Shown: positions 17,737-26,252 of the stretch, piece after piece
How the letters are laid out: each line of letters opens with the position of its first letter
Position numbering within the stretch: the stretch's first letter is position 1
Origin: Facklamia sp050409585
GTDB taxonomy: Bacteria; Bacillota; Bacilli; Lactobacillales; Aerococcaceae
Direction of reading: 5' to 3'
DNA: 64,000 nucleotides
Assembly: GCF_050409585.1 (NCBI RefSeq)
Contig: NZ_JBNUPE010000007.1
Location: 24,458 to 88,457, forward strand
Program-made: the position numbers and the translations under genes
The notes under the pieces: generated by a model
Database searches by the model: none
What the model was told of the DNA's origin: nothing
Seen by the model: the letters and a program-made list of their open reading frames with translations, nothing else

Positions 17737-18200
17737 TCCCTTATAGAAAAATTTAACACAAAACGAATGACTGCACTCGCACAAGGTGAGTCTGTTCAGT
17801 AATTTTGCGCCTAGCCTTAGAAGATGCCATTAACTTTTTGCTGAACAAAGAGCGGTCGATCCTTCTTAATTTTAAAAATAGGAAGCCGAAGGCTAACAAA
17901 AACACCCCATAAAAAGATTATGTTTGTCTTCATTGTGGCCCTGCTTTTGCTCCTATTAGACGTGGAAATGATTCAAAAGAAGCAATTAATCAACAAATCC
18001 AGCGAATCAGCAAAGTGAAAGAACAATTTCCTCATACAGCAGCTCTGGAGAAAACGGTTTTTTGTTATATCACAGAGTATGATGCAAAGTTCAGACATCG
18101 GATACATGAAGCTTTGATAAAGTCCGCTTCAAACTTCAACACCTTGTGGATCAAAAAGGAGCTGTTCACAAAAAAATTAAGAAGAGAGCTAACAATGCGC
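17737..18200 (+). pseudogene. Decayed IS256-family transposase with internal deletion
   Basis: Scattered frames match parts of IS256-type transposases in order. An N-terminal piece reads MTALAQGESVQ, then after a frameshift near 17800 RLALEDAINFLLNKERSILL. A stop and gap follow, then FAPIRRGNDSKEAI corresponds to the start of the DDE region. Next, KEQFPHTAALEK and FRHRIHEAL resemble the C-terminal end. Most of the catalytic domain is missing, so nothing functional remains. Flanking sequence to about 18580 contains no recognisable gene; short inverted TTGTGAT/ATCACAA pairs lie near 17703-17738. The family call rests on short matches from memory. Confidence 0.6.
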
Positions 18201-18584
18201 TAAGTAGCTTGAATGGATGAGTCAGCGCCCTTTGCTTCCCTCGCCTTTTAGCTGAGCATACTTGCAAGGCAAATATTCAATCGTATCAATGCAATCGACA
18301 GCTCATCAAAATGCGAGCTGACTATTAGAAAAGAGTAAAAATGCTGGTCTATTTATTATAATTTTGCGATCTAGCTTACACTATTAATTTGACACTAAGA
18401 AAATCATAATAAAATTGACTCCCTTCTAAAATCTTTGAAAGGCAAAGTAATTAAATTCTTTGATCCATGAAATGCATTATTGCCAGAAACTATTAGCAAG
18501 AATCTTTCTGAAAGAAATCAATGATAAGCATCCGCAAGAAACAGGATAGCCATTTCTTTTACTGTTGAAATATTAATACTGTCC

Positions 18585-20066
18585 TTAGCGATAATAAGTT
18601 TGGGTGAGTTTCAACAATTTAGTCTTGACAGTTTCTGTTAATTGTTCTTTCGTCATACGCCATTTCCAGTTTCCTCCTAATGTTGCAGGAGTGTTCATTC
18701 GTGATTGGTTATCTAGGTCCAAAAGATCTTGCATACGAAAAATTGCTAAGTAAGATCGTGACATAGCAATTCCACGATTTAGACAATCAGCTATACTTTC
18801 GTCTTTTAATTCTCCTAGATAATTTTTTATTTTATCTAAAGACGCCGGACTCGCTGTATCTTGTGCCCATCCCCTAGCTGTTTCATTGTCATGAGTGCCA
18901 ACATAAGCTATTGAATTGTGTGGATAGTGGTGGGGGAGATCTGGTGAGTCACCCACTTCCTCAAAACCAAACTGTAAGATTTTCATCCCAGGAAAACCGG
19001 TCGCTTCTCGCATAGCAATCACGTCAGCTGTCATAAAACCTAAATCTTCAGCGATAATATTTAAGTCTCCTAACGCTTCATTGACAGCAGCAAACAAATC
19101 ATAACCTGGTCCTTTAGACCATACTCCTTCAGCGGATGTTTTAGCCGAAAGCGGAACTTGCCAAAAAGACTCAAACCCTCTAAAATGGTCGATTCGCACC
19201 CAGTCGTAAAGTTTAAAACTCTCTTTAAAACGTTGGACCCACCATTTATAATTTTGTTGACGATGATATTCCCAGTCATAAATTGGATTGCCCCAAAGTT
19301 GTCCATCGGTGGAAAAGTTATCAGGTGGCGTTCCTGCTACTAGAGTCGGATTGCCCTCTCTATCGACTTTGAATAATTCTGGATGGGTCCACATTTCTAC
19401 GCTATCTCTCGAGACATAGATCGGCATATCTCCAATAATCTCAATCCCTTTTTGATTGGCATAGACTTTTAAGGATTGCCATTGTTGGTAAAAAAAGAAT
19501 TGGGTTATTCGATAATAATCAAGTCGTTCAGCTAAATCTAAACGATAGCTAGCTATAGCATCAGCCTCCCGTTTTCTTGCTGGTTCATCCCACTCATACC
19601 AAGCTTTAAGATCAAACGTTTCTTTAATCGCCATATATTCAGCAAAAGGATTTAACCAATCCTGATTTTCTTGTATAAATTGTTGGTAGCTATCACTTAG
19701 ATTCTTGTTTTTAAAACGTTGAACGGCACTTTCCAAGATAGTTTGGCGACTTTTAAAGATTAAAGCATAGTCCACTGACTTTCTATCTTGGCCGAAGTCG
19801 ATTCCTTCTATATCTTCTAATGTTAATAAATCTTCTTTTTGCAGTATGTCTAAATCAATAAAATAAGGATTTCCGGCATAAGCTGAAAAAGATTGATAAG
19901 GTGAATCTCCATAAGAAGTCGTTGTTAGAGGTAATATTTGCCAGTATTTTTGTTTAGTATCCGATAGAAAATCAACAAAATCATAAGCTGCTTGCCCAAA
20001 GGACCCAATTCCATAATCGTTGGGTAGCGAAGATATATGCATTAAAACCCCACTTGAACGTTCCAT
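18585..20066 (-). CDS. malQ: 4-alpha-glucanotransferase (amylomaltase)
   Basis: A 493-residue GH77 enzyme that transfers glucan segments between malto-oligosaccharides in the cytoplasm. Hallmarks: MHISSLPNDYGIGSFG, YQSFSAYAGNPYFIDLD, RIDHFRGFESFW (nucleophile Asp), IAEDLGFMT (acid/base Glu-Asp) and YVGTHDNETARGW. The ATG at 20064-20066 follows AGGAGG; the frame is open eight codons upstream without a ribosome site. It works with the GH13 enzyme and sugar ABC transporter near 2300-6900, although it is separated from them. Confidence 0.93.
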   Translation of the reverse strand: MERSSGVLMHISSLPNDYGIGSFGQAAYDFVDFLSDTKQKYWQILPLTTTSYGDSPYQSFSAYAGNPYFIDLDILQKEDLLTLEDIEGIDFGQDRKSVDYALIFKSRQTILESAVQRFKNKNLSDSYQQFIQENQDWLNPFAEYMAIKETFDLKAWYEWDEPARKREADAIASYRLDLAERLDYYRITQFFFYQQWQSLKVYANQKGIEIIGDMPIYVSRDSVEMWTHPELFKVDREGNPTLVAGTPPDNFSTDGQLWGNPIYDWEYHRQQNYKWWVQRFKESFKLYDWVRIDHFRGFESFWQVPLSAKTSAEGVWSKGPGYDLFAAVNEALGDLNIIAEDLGFMTADVIAMREATGFPGMKILQFGFEEVGDSPDLPHHYPHNSIAYVGTHDNETARGWAQDTASPASLDKIKNYLGELKDESIADCLNRGIAMSRSYLAIFRMQDLLDLDNQSRMNTPATLGGNWKWRMTKEQLTETVKTKLLKLTQTYYR

Positions 20067-20258
20067 CTTTTCCTCCTTTGATTTAATCATTTGTTTATAT
20101 TGCTTGTTCTTTTACATTCAGTCCTTCCCCACTCATCTATTAGTAATAGTCAACCATGACATATACCATTATCTTGAGTCTGCTCTACTTTATTTTTTCT
20201 CCCATCCTTAATAGAGTATGTTCATTATACCCATTCTGGCCCATTTTTCACTAATCCT

Positions 20259-20777
20259 TTATTCATCTAGATAGGTGATTATTTTTTTCCATTCTAAAAA
20301 CAAATCATCTAAACGAAATCGCGCATTGGCTGGACTGGTAGAAGATAATTTAATTCCCCTAATACCCATATCTTTTGCATGATATTTTTGATAATACTTA
20401 TAAGAAGTAGTTCCATTACAGAAAACTTGCTGAATAGATGCTTTGTCAAAAATCATTTTTAAATTAGAAGGAATTACATTTTTAATGCTAGCGTCACTCG
20501 AACCGACAATATCGCATTGATATATCGAATCATAAACGGCAATTTTATGATTCATTAAAAATTTTCTTCTTTCTTCTATATTGGAACTTAATGCTTCATT
20601 AAATAGTTTTTCCATTAAAGGCCAAAAACGGTTTTGTGGATGTCCATAGAAAAAACCATACTCTCTCGTTTTCACTGAAGGGAATGAGCCTAAGATTAAG
20701 ATTTTAGAGTCCTTTTTATAGAATGGCTTCAAGGGATGAATAATTGTTTGATAATCCTTTTTGCTGTCTTTAGTCAT
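20259..20777 (-). CDS. DNA-deoxyinosine/uracil glycosylase family protein
   Basis: A 172-residue member of the uracil-DNA-glycosylase superfamily, close to the HDG/deoxyinosine glycosylase branch (family 6). Visible motifs are ILGSFPSVKTREYGFFYGHPQNRFWPL, split over the catalytic loop, and SSTSPANARF near the C-terminus. It would remove deaminated bases in DNA repair. The ATG at 20775-20777 follows GAGGAGG; twelve upstream codons are not needed. It is a single-gene unit between malQ and the two-component system. Confidence 0.8.
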   Translation of the reverse strand: MTKDSKKDYQTIIHPLKPFYKKDSKILILGSFPSVKTREYGFFYGHPQNRFWPLMEKLFNEALSSNIEERRKFLMNHKIAVYDSIYQCDIVGSSDASIKNVIPSNLKMIFDKASIQQVFCNGTTSYKYYQKYHAKDMGIRGIKLSSTSPANARFRLDDLFLEWKKIITYLDE

Positions 20778-20813
20778 TGAATAATTCCTCCTCTCGATGA
20801 CTTTATGATCCAT

Positions 20814-21093
20814 CTAACTTGCTGTCTATCATTTCTAGCTCACATTTTCTCACTTAATCAAAAAGGCTTTCCTTTAGCAAAAAGGCACAAGACTTATTGT
20901 TGAATTACTTTCAGATCTTCTCCCTTCTACTTACTTGAGTAAGCTCAGGGTTTATTTTTTTGATGAAATACATAATAGCTTCTAACTAATCCTATTTTTG
21001 ACTTTTAATGCGTCAATAAATTGCTATCTTTTCTTATTTACATTTTAAATGATTGATTGTTTGATAACAAATTTTACGGTTAGGACTGTCAAG
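20814..21093. other. Intergenic stretch without recognised content
   Basis: AT-rich sequence between the glycosylase gene and the terminator of the two-component operon. I see a short palindrome (TTACTTGAGTAAG near 20930) but no gene, RNA motif or repeat. Confidence 0.5.
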
Positions 21094-21132
21094 TCAAAAA
21101 GAACCAGGAACGTTTTACAGTGTCGCTGGTTC
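21094..21132 (-). terminator. Terminator of the msr/two-component operon
   Basis: GAACCAG and CTGGTTC pair across an 18-base loop on the minus strand, followed by TTTTTGACTT, just downstream of the kinase stop codon. Confidence 0.65.
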
Positions 21133-21176
21133 AATTCTTTTAACGGTCTTGTAGAAATTTAGGATAGAAATATTTT

Positions 21177-22862
21177 TTAGATTTTTATCTTTAATGTTAC
21201 CCTAGTTAATTGATCATCACTGGTATAGCTTAGGCCATAAGCTTCTCCGTAGAGGATTTTCAGTCTTTGATCCACATTAGCCATACCTATACCGCCTAGT
21301 TTAGGCTTTGGCTTGTTTGAATGCTCTTTACCTTTAAATCCTATCCCATCATCTTCCACTTGAATCATTAAAGCGTTCGCTCCAATCCTGGAAGTAATTT
21401 GGATATGCGACTGGCCTTTTTTAGTTTTAATACCATGATAAATAGCATTTTCAACAATCGGTTGAATAATTAACTTAGGTACTAAAATTTCACCTGTATT
21501 TGCTCCAAGCGAAATATCGTAATCAAATTTATCATCATACCTAATCTTTTGGATGTTCATATAATTTTTAACCTGCTCTACTTCTCTCTTCAATTCAATA
21601 ACGTCCTCATCCACACTCAAGGTGGTCCGTAATAAACTACCTAAAGATTGAATAACTTCGACAGCTTGATCTTTTTCTCCTAGTTCAACCAGCCATAAAA
21701 TAGTATCCAAAGTGTTATAGATAAAATGTGGGTTAATTTGACTTTGAAGGGCTTTTAATTCATAAGTACGCTTAGCTTTTTCCTTTTCTTCAATTGCCTC
21801 TGTCAATTTTTTTACCCGATTTAATAACAAATTATACTCCAAGGTCAGTTCTCTGATTTCTAGAGAAGCTTGTTGGTTTACCGGGATATTCGAAAATTCT
21901 TGATTCACTTTTTTCATCTCATCAATTAAGTCCACAATAGGATTAGTGACTTTTTTTGATACGAAAATCGAAAGAAAAATACTTGAAAGTAGAATTAAAA
22001 AAGCCCAGATAAGCATTTCGGTAATCAGCTTTCTATTTAGAATGTAAATTTCTTCAGGACTTCTAACTTGCGTCAATTGCCAATTTGTATTCGGAACATA
22101 GATTGATGAAATAATGTAATCTTCTTTGTTAAAAGCACTCGAATCTTCAATAATAGCAAGGTAATTGGCCTTTTCTTTTAGCGAATCACCATTCATCTGT
22201 TCAGAATCAAAAATCAGCTGCTTATTTTCATCTACAATAAAGGCAAAACCATTTTCCCCTAAATTTACCGTAGAAATATAATCTTCAATAAACTTATAGG
22301 AGACATCTATGATAGAAAGTCCTTGAAATTGTCTATTAGCATCTTCGATTTTATGACTCAAGGAAATGACTCGTTCACTTTTATTCATGGTAAAGCCCGA
22401 ATGATTTTCACGAGTAATTTGAGCCATGTTATTCGACTTTAAAGCTGTTTGGTACCAGTCTTCATTCAACACCGATGCTTTACTTTCCATTACACTTCCG
22501 GTTTGAGTAATTAACTGACCGGATTGAGTAATTATCATAATATTTTTTATAATGTTATCGCTCGATTTTATTAAATCAAGCGTGCTTTTTAAAGCACGCT
22601 CATCAATTGCTTGCTCCTGATCGCTATTTAATTCGGGGGTCATGGCTAATAAACTATTTAAACTTTTCATCTTCTCAAGATAAGAAGCAATATATAAACT
22701 AGCCGTCTTCAACTGCTGACTGTTTTCCATTTCGATATTTTGCTTAATAATTTTAACTGAAGACCTATAATTAGCATAAGATAATATTAAAACGATCATC
22801 ATTGAAATACTGAAAAAGTATACACTGATTTTTCGGTCAAATCGGTTGCGCATTGTTTTCAT
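21177..22862 (-). CDS. Sensor histidine kinase, YesM/LytS type
   Basis: A 561-residue membrane kinase. It has an N-terminal transmembrane segment (about 12-32), an extracellular Cache-like sensing region, a second transmembrane segment (about 282-302), a HAMP-like linker, the His_kinase phosphoacceptor QSQINPHFIYNTLDTILW, and an HATPase domain with VENAIYHGIK and DDGIGF. Its ATG overlaps the stop of the response-regulator gene (ATGA), so the pair is coupled. A closely similar order (ccdA, etrx, msrAB, regulator, kinase) exists in pneumococcus (TCS09), suggesting it responds to or controls the redox cluster or a surface function. Confidence 0.9.
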   Translation of the reverse strand: MKTMRNRFDRKISVYFFSISMMIVLILSYANYRSSVKIIKQNIEMENSQQLKTASLYIASYLEKMKSLNSLLAMTPELNSDQEQAIDERALKSTLDLIKSSDNIIKNIMIITQSGQLITQTGSVMESKASVLNEDWYQTALKSNNMAQITRENHSGFTMNKSERVISLSHKIEDANRQFQGLSIIDVSYKFIEDYISTVNLGENGFAFIVDENKQLIFDSEQMNGDSLKEKANYLAIIEDSSAFNKEDYIISSIYVPNTNWQLTQVRSPEEIYILNRKLITEMLIWAFLILLSSIFLSIFVSKKVTNPIVDLIDEMKKVNQEFSNIPVNQQASLEIRELTLEYNLLLNRVKKLTEAIEEKEKAKRTYELKALQSQINPHFIYNTLDTILWLVELGEKDQAVEVIQSLGSLLRTTLSVDEDVIELKREVEQVKNYMNIQKIRYDDKFDYDISLGANTGEILVPKLIIQPIVENAIYHGIKTKKGQSHIQITSRIGANALMIQVEDDGIGFKGKEHSNKPKPKLGGIGMANVDQRLKILYGEAYGLSYTSDDQLTRVTLKIKI

Positions 22863-23605
22863 TTTTTTGCCTGCCTAAACTGTTTGGGGGTGATTTGATA
22901 ATATTTTTTGAATTTAGTGATAAAATAATTGACATCTTCGATTCCGATCTCATGCGCAATCTCATAGTTCTTTTTATCGCTTGATAGTAAAAGTAGCTTT
23001 GCTTTCTCCATACGTCGTTTATTGATATAGTCCTGAAAGCTCATTCCATAGTAATCTTTGATCAAAACAGACAAATAATTACTATTATAGCCGATTGCTT
23101 CCGCCATCTGACTAAGCGACAAATCAGCTTGAAATATATGTTTATCCAAATAGTCTTCAATCAAATCTGAGCGTTTAACCCTATCGACTTCTTCAGGAAC
23201 TAATGCCTGAATTTCATCTTTTTGACGTTTTTCTTTTATCTTAGTAATCGCTGTTTGTAAGATGAACTCAATGTCTTTTTTGGATACTGGTTTCAAAATA
23301 TAATCATCCACTTTAGCTCGAATAGCCTTTTGCATGTATTCAAAATAATCGTAACCTGTTAAGATAATAATATATATTTTGGGATAATTAGCCTTGACAG
23401 ATTCAGCCACACTCAAGCCATCCAGCTTAGGCATATTAATATCTAGAAGCAAAATATCAGGTTGAAAGTCTTCTACCACATTTAAAGTTTCTTCACCATC
23501 TTCTGCTTCATAAACGTCTGAAATGCCTAAATCTTCTAATGGAATTAATTGTTTAATACCCCTGCGAATGATTGATTCATCATCAGCTATCAATAATTTA
23601 AACAT
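22859..23605 (-). CDS. Response regulator, YesN type (receiver plus AraC helix-turn-helix)
   Basis: A 248-residue regulator. The receiver domain (1-120) has the acidic pocket LIADDES, the phosphoacceptor in ILLLDINMPKLDG and the conserved Lys in YILKPVSK. The C-terminal AraC-type double helix-turn-helix spans about 150-248 (SLSQMAEAIGYNSNYLSVLIK; GIEDVNYFITKFKKY). It follows msrAB by only six bases and overlaps the kinase gene, so all five genes from ccdA onwards probably share one transcript. Confidence 0.92.
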   Translation of the reverse strand: MFKLLIADDESIIRRGIKQLIPLEDLGISDVYEAEDGEETLNVVEDFQPDILLLDINMPKLDGLSVAESVKANYPKIYIIILTGYDYFEYMQKAIRAKVDDYILKPVSKKDIEFILQTAITKIKEKRQKDEIQALVPEEVDRVKRSDLIEDYLDKHIFQADLSLSQMAEAIGYNSNYLSVLIKDYYGMSFQDYINKRRMEKAKLLLLSSDKKNYEIAHEIGIEDVNYFITKFKKYYQITPKQFRQAKK

Positions 23606-23611
23606 AATAAC

Positions 23612-24727
23612 CTACTTCACAAAATTTATTAAGGATTCATAGCCTGCAGCTTTCATTTCTTCTAATGGGATAAAATCAATTGAAGCACTATTAATACAGT
23701 ACCTCAAACCGCCTAATTCTTCAGGCCCATCTTCAAACACATGACCTAAATGTGAATCGCCTGCACGGCTTCTAACCTCGATTCTACTCATATTATAACT
23801 TAAATCTTCATTATATGTTACAACTTCCTTAGCGATGGGGCGAGAAAAAGATGGCCAGCCACAGCCAGAATCAAACTTATCTTTTGAACTAAAGAGAGGT
23901 TCACCCGTAGCTACATCGACATAAATTCCCGCTGCTTCATTATCCCAATATTCGTTAGAAAAAGAAGACTCTGTATCATTTTTTTGCGTTACTTTATATT
24001 GTATGGCTGTTAATTTATCTTTGAGCTCTTGATCACTTGGCTTTGGATATAGAGCCGGATCAATTAAAGGTTCATTAGCCTTATTCAAATCAATATGACA
24101 ATAGCCATTGGGGTTTTTCTCTAAATAATCTTGATGATATTCTTCAGCTGGATAGAAATCTTTCAATTCTTCTACTTCTACTTGAATGGTTTTACGATAT
24201 TTGGCCTGTTCTTTATCTAAGCGAGCTTGAATGATCGCTTGATCAGTAGTTTCAGTAAAATAAATACCTGTGCGGTATTGAACACCGCGGTCATTTCCTT
24301 GACGGTTCTTACTCGTTGGATCAACTACTTTTAGATAATAATCTAACAGTCCATCTAAAGAAATGCGCTCCGGATCATAGGTCACCTCAACCGTTTCGGC
24401 ATGGCCCGATCCTTTAATCACTTCTTCATAACTTACTTCCCTCTTGTTTCCATTCGCATAGCCACTGATTACATCTGCAACACCGTAGACTCTTTCCATA
24501 TAGGCTTCAACACCCCAGAAACAGCCACCGGCTAAATAAATTTTTTTCAAATCAGCAGAAGAATAATCGATGTCTTTGTTAGGGTTCACTTTGCTTTTAG
24601 CTTTCTCTTGATCCAATATGGCGTCAATTTCAGCTAATTTACTGTCATTCACTTTATTGTTAGAACTCACTTGTGAACAAGCGACTAAAAATAGGGCAAA
24701 CGCCAATAAAACGAATATCTTTTTCAT
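23612..24727 (-). CDS. msrAB: Surface methionine sulfoxide reductase MsrA-MsrB fusion lipoprotein
   Basis: A 371-residue exported repair enzyme for oxidised methionine. The signal peptide ends in a lipobox (FLVAC, C17). The MsrA domain follows with its catalytic Cys in [17 protein letters not shown] (C69) and [10 protein letters not shown]. The MsrB domain at about 235-371 has [23 protein letters not shown] and the catalytic Cys in [10 protein letters not shown]. The zinc CxxC pairs of some MsrBs are absent. It would be reduced by the thioredoxin-like lipoprotein and CcdA encoded directly upstream. This matches the streptococcal extracellular Msr system. Confidence 0.95.
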   Translation of the reverse strand: MKKIFVLLAFALFLVACSQVSSNNKVNDSKLAEIDAILDQEKAKSKVNPNKDIDYSSADLKKIYLAGGCFWGVEAYMERVYGVADVISGYANGNKREVSYEEVIKGSGHAETVEVTYDPERISLDGLLDYYLKVVDPTSKNRQGNDRGVQYRTGIYFTETTDQAIIQARLDKEQAKYRKTIQVEVEELKDFYPAEEYHQDYLEKNPNGYCHIDLNKANEPLIDPALYPKPSDQELKDKLTAIQYKVTQKNDTESSFSNEYWDNEAAGIYVDVATGEPLFSSKDKFDSGCGWPSFSRPIAKEVVTYNEDLSYNMSRIEVRSRAGDSHLGHVFEDGPEELGGLRYCINSASIDFIPLEEMKAAGYESLINFVK

Positions 24728-24728
24728 C

Positions 24729-25313
24729 TTAATTCTCCTTTGCTAAGGCTTCAAACAATTGAGTTAATGTTTCTTTGCGAATTTCACCTGGAATAATCTT
24801 TACTGGCACCCCTTGACTATCAATCAAGGCATTAGTTGGCATTGAACGTACTCCATAATTAGCAAAGGTCTGACCCTCTTCATCTAAAAGTACTTTCATA
24901 TTATTGTATTCTAGCGAATTAAACCACTCCATAAAATCTTCTTTGTTTTTCTCCCCGTTATAACCAGGAGAAACAATCGTTACAACTTCAAAGTCATTTT
25001 CTTGACCAGCTAAAGTATTTAAATCTTCTAAGCCAGCTAAACAAACCGGACACCAGGATGCCCAAAACTTGACATAAACTGGCTTGCCTTTTTGTTCTGC
25101 TAAAGAATAATCTTTTCCCTTTAAATCTTTTAAGGTGAAATCATAAGCACTTTCTCTTTTTGAAGATATGCTTGAATCCTCTGAAACTTTATTTGTCTTT
25201 TTAAGCTCTTGGGCTGAATTGTTCGATTCGCCATCTGTAGTCTCTTGGTTGGAAGCTAAGGCACAACCACTTGCGATTGAAGCGACAGCTAGTAATAATA
25301 TAAATCTTTTCAT
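24729..25313 (-). CDS. etrx: Extracellular thioredoxin-like lipoprotein (TlpA/Etrx type)
   Basis: A 194-residue lipoprotein with lipobox IASGC (C17), a Ser/Asn-rich linker, and a TlpA/ResA-like thioredoxin domain with the active site WCPVC (C88/C91) in [10 protein letters not shown]. The cis-Pro loop is SMPTNALID. It would pass electrons from the membrane protein CcdA to MsrAB on the outer face of the membrane. It lies between ccdA and msrAB with gaps of about ten bases or fewer. Confidence 0.9.
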   Translation of the reverse strand: MKRFILLLAVASIASGCALASNQETTDGESNNSAQELKKTNKVSEDSSISSKRESAYDFTLKDLKGKDYSLAEQKGKPVYVKFWASWCPVCLAGLEDLNTLAGQENDFEVVTIVSPGYNGEKNKEDFMEWFNSLEYNNMKVLLDEEGQTFANYGVRSMPTNALIDSQGVPVKIIPGEIRKETLTQLFEALAKEN

Positions 25314-25324
25314 TTCATTTCCTC

Positions 25325-26041
25325 CTAATTGAATAAGTTATTAAAATAAGCGACTAAGTTGGGAAGTTGATTGGTCATTAGGACGATTCCCATTATCATT
25401 ACCAAGAAGCCACCTGTTCGTTTGATGGTTACCAGATGTTTTTTGAAAAAGCTAACACGGTCTAACATATAAGTGGATAGAATCGCCATAATCAAAAAGG
25501 GAATCATTAGCCCTAATGAGTAAATTAACATCAAGAAGGCTCCGTAAAATTGAGTGTCTCCGCTGGCGGAAGTGACTAAAACAGCTCCTAATATTGGTCC
25601 TACACAAGGTGTCCAGCCAAGACTAAAGGAAACACCCATCAGATAGGTTCCTAAGGCTTTTTTCTGTTTTACATTCACTTGTATTCCACGCATACGATCC
25701 AGTTTTTTAAAGTGGATGATATCCATTTGGTGGACACCCAGTAAAAAAACTAAAAAGCCTGCAAAGATTAAAATGGAAGAATTATTTAGGGCTTGGCCTA
25801 ACCATCCTGCGCCAAAACCTAAAATAATAAAACTGGTTGAAAGTCCTAATACGAAGGACATGGTTTTAATAATGCCTCCCTTATTGATTTCGAACTTGCC
25901 AATTTTTAATTTTTGATATTCTCCTGCTTCATCCGTCATAAAACCAATATAGACTGGAATTAAGGGGAAGGTACAGGGTGCAAAAAATGACAATAATCCG
26001 GCAACAAACACGGAACTGAGTAAAATGTTTTCTCCTATCAT
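25325..26041 (-). CDS. ccdA: Thiol-disulfide transporter CcdA
   Basis: A 238-residue six-helix membrane protein of the CcdA/DsbD family that moves reducing equivalents from cytoplasmic thioredoxin to the outside. The two redox cysteines are in FFAPCTFPLIP (C23, first helix) and LGWTPCVGPILG (about C147, fourth helix). It is the first gene of the ccdA-etrx-msrAB-regulator-kinase set. AAAGGA precedes the ATG. The upstream region has TATAAT boxes but no convincing -35. Confidence 0.93.
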   Translation of the reverse strand: MIGENILLSSVFVAGLLSFFAPCTFPLIPVYIGFMTDEAGEYQKLKIGKFEINKGGIIKTMSFVLGLSTSFIILGFGAGWLGQALNNSSILIFAGFLVFLLGVHQMDIIHFKKLDRMRGIQVNVKQKKALGTYLMGVSFSLGWTPCVGPILGAVLVTSASGDTQFYGAFLMLIYSLGLMIPFLIMAILSTYMLDRVSFFKKHLVTIKRTGGFLVMIMGIVLMTNQLPNLVAYFNNLFN

Positions 26042-26182
26042 AATGTTTTCCTTTCAAAAATGTATTTTTTCTTTATAGCTTAATTATAGAAGTAAGACGA
26101 AAGGATTATAATCGAAGATCGTTTTAAAAAACTTTAATTTGATTGTATTATTTATTATTTAATACAATTTATACTTTTCATA

Positions 26183-26233
26183 TAAAAAAGAGCTGTTCCA
26201 ATTCCTTATTGAAGAAAATTGGACCAGCTCTTA
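26183..26233 (-). terminator. Terminator behind the integrase (displaced rlmD terminator)
   Basis: AAGAGCTG(G/T)TCCAATT and its complement form a long hairpin followed by TTTTTT on the minus strand. It lies outside the mobile element, just after the relocated last codons of rlmD, so it was probably the original rlmD terminator. Confidence 0.75.
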
Positions 26234-26252
26234 ATTTCATTGGTTTAAAATC

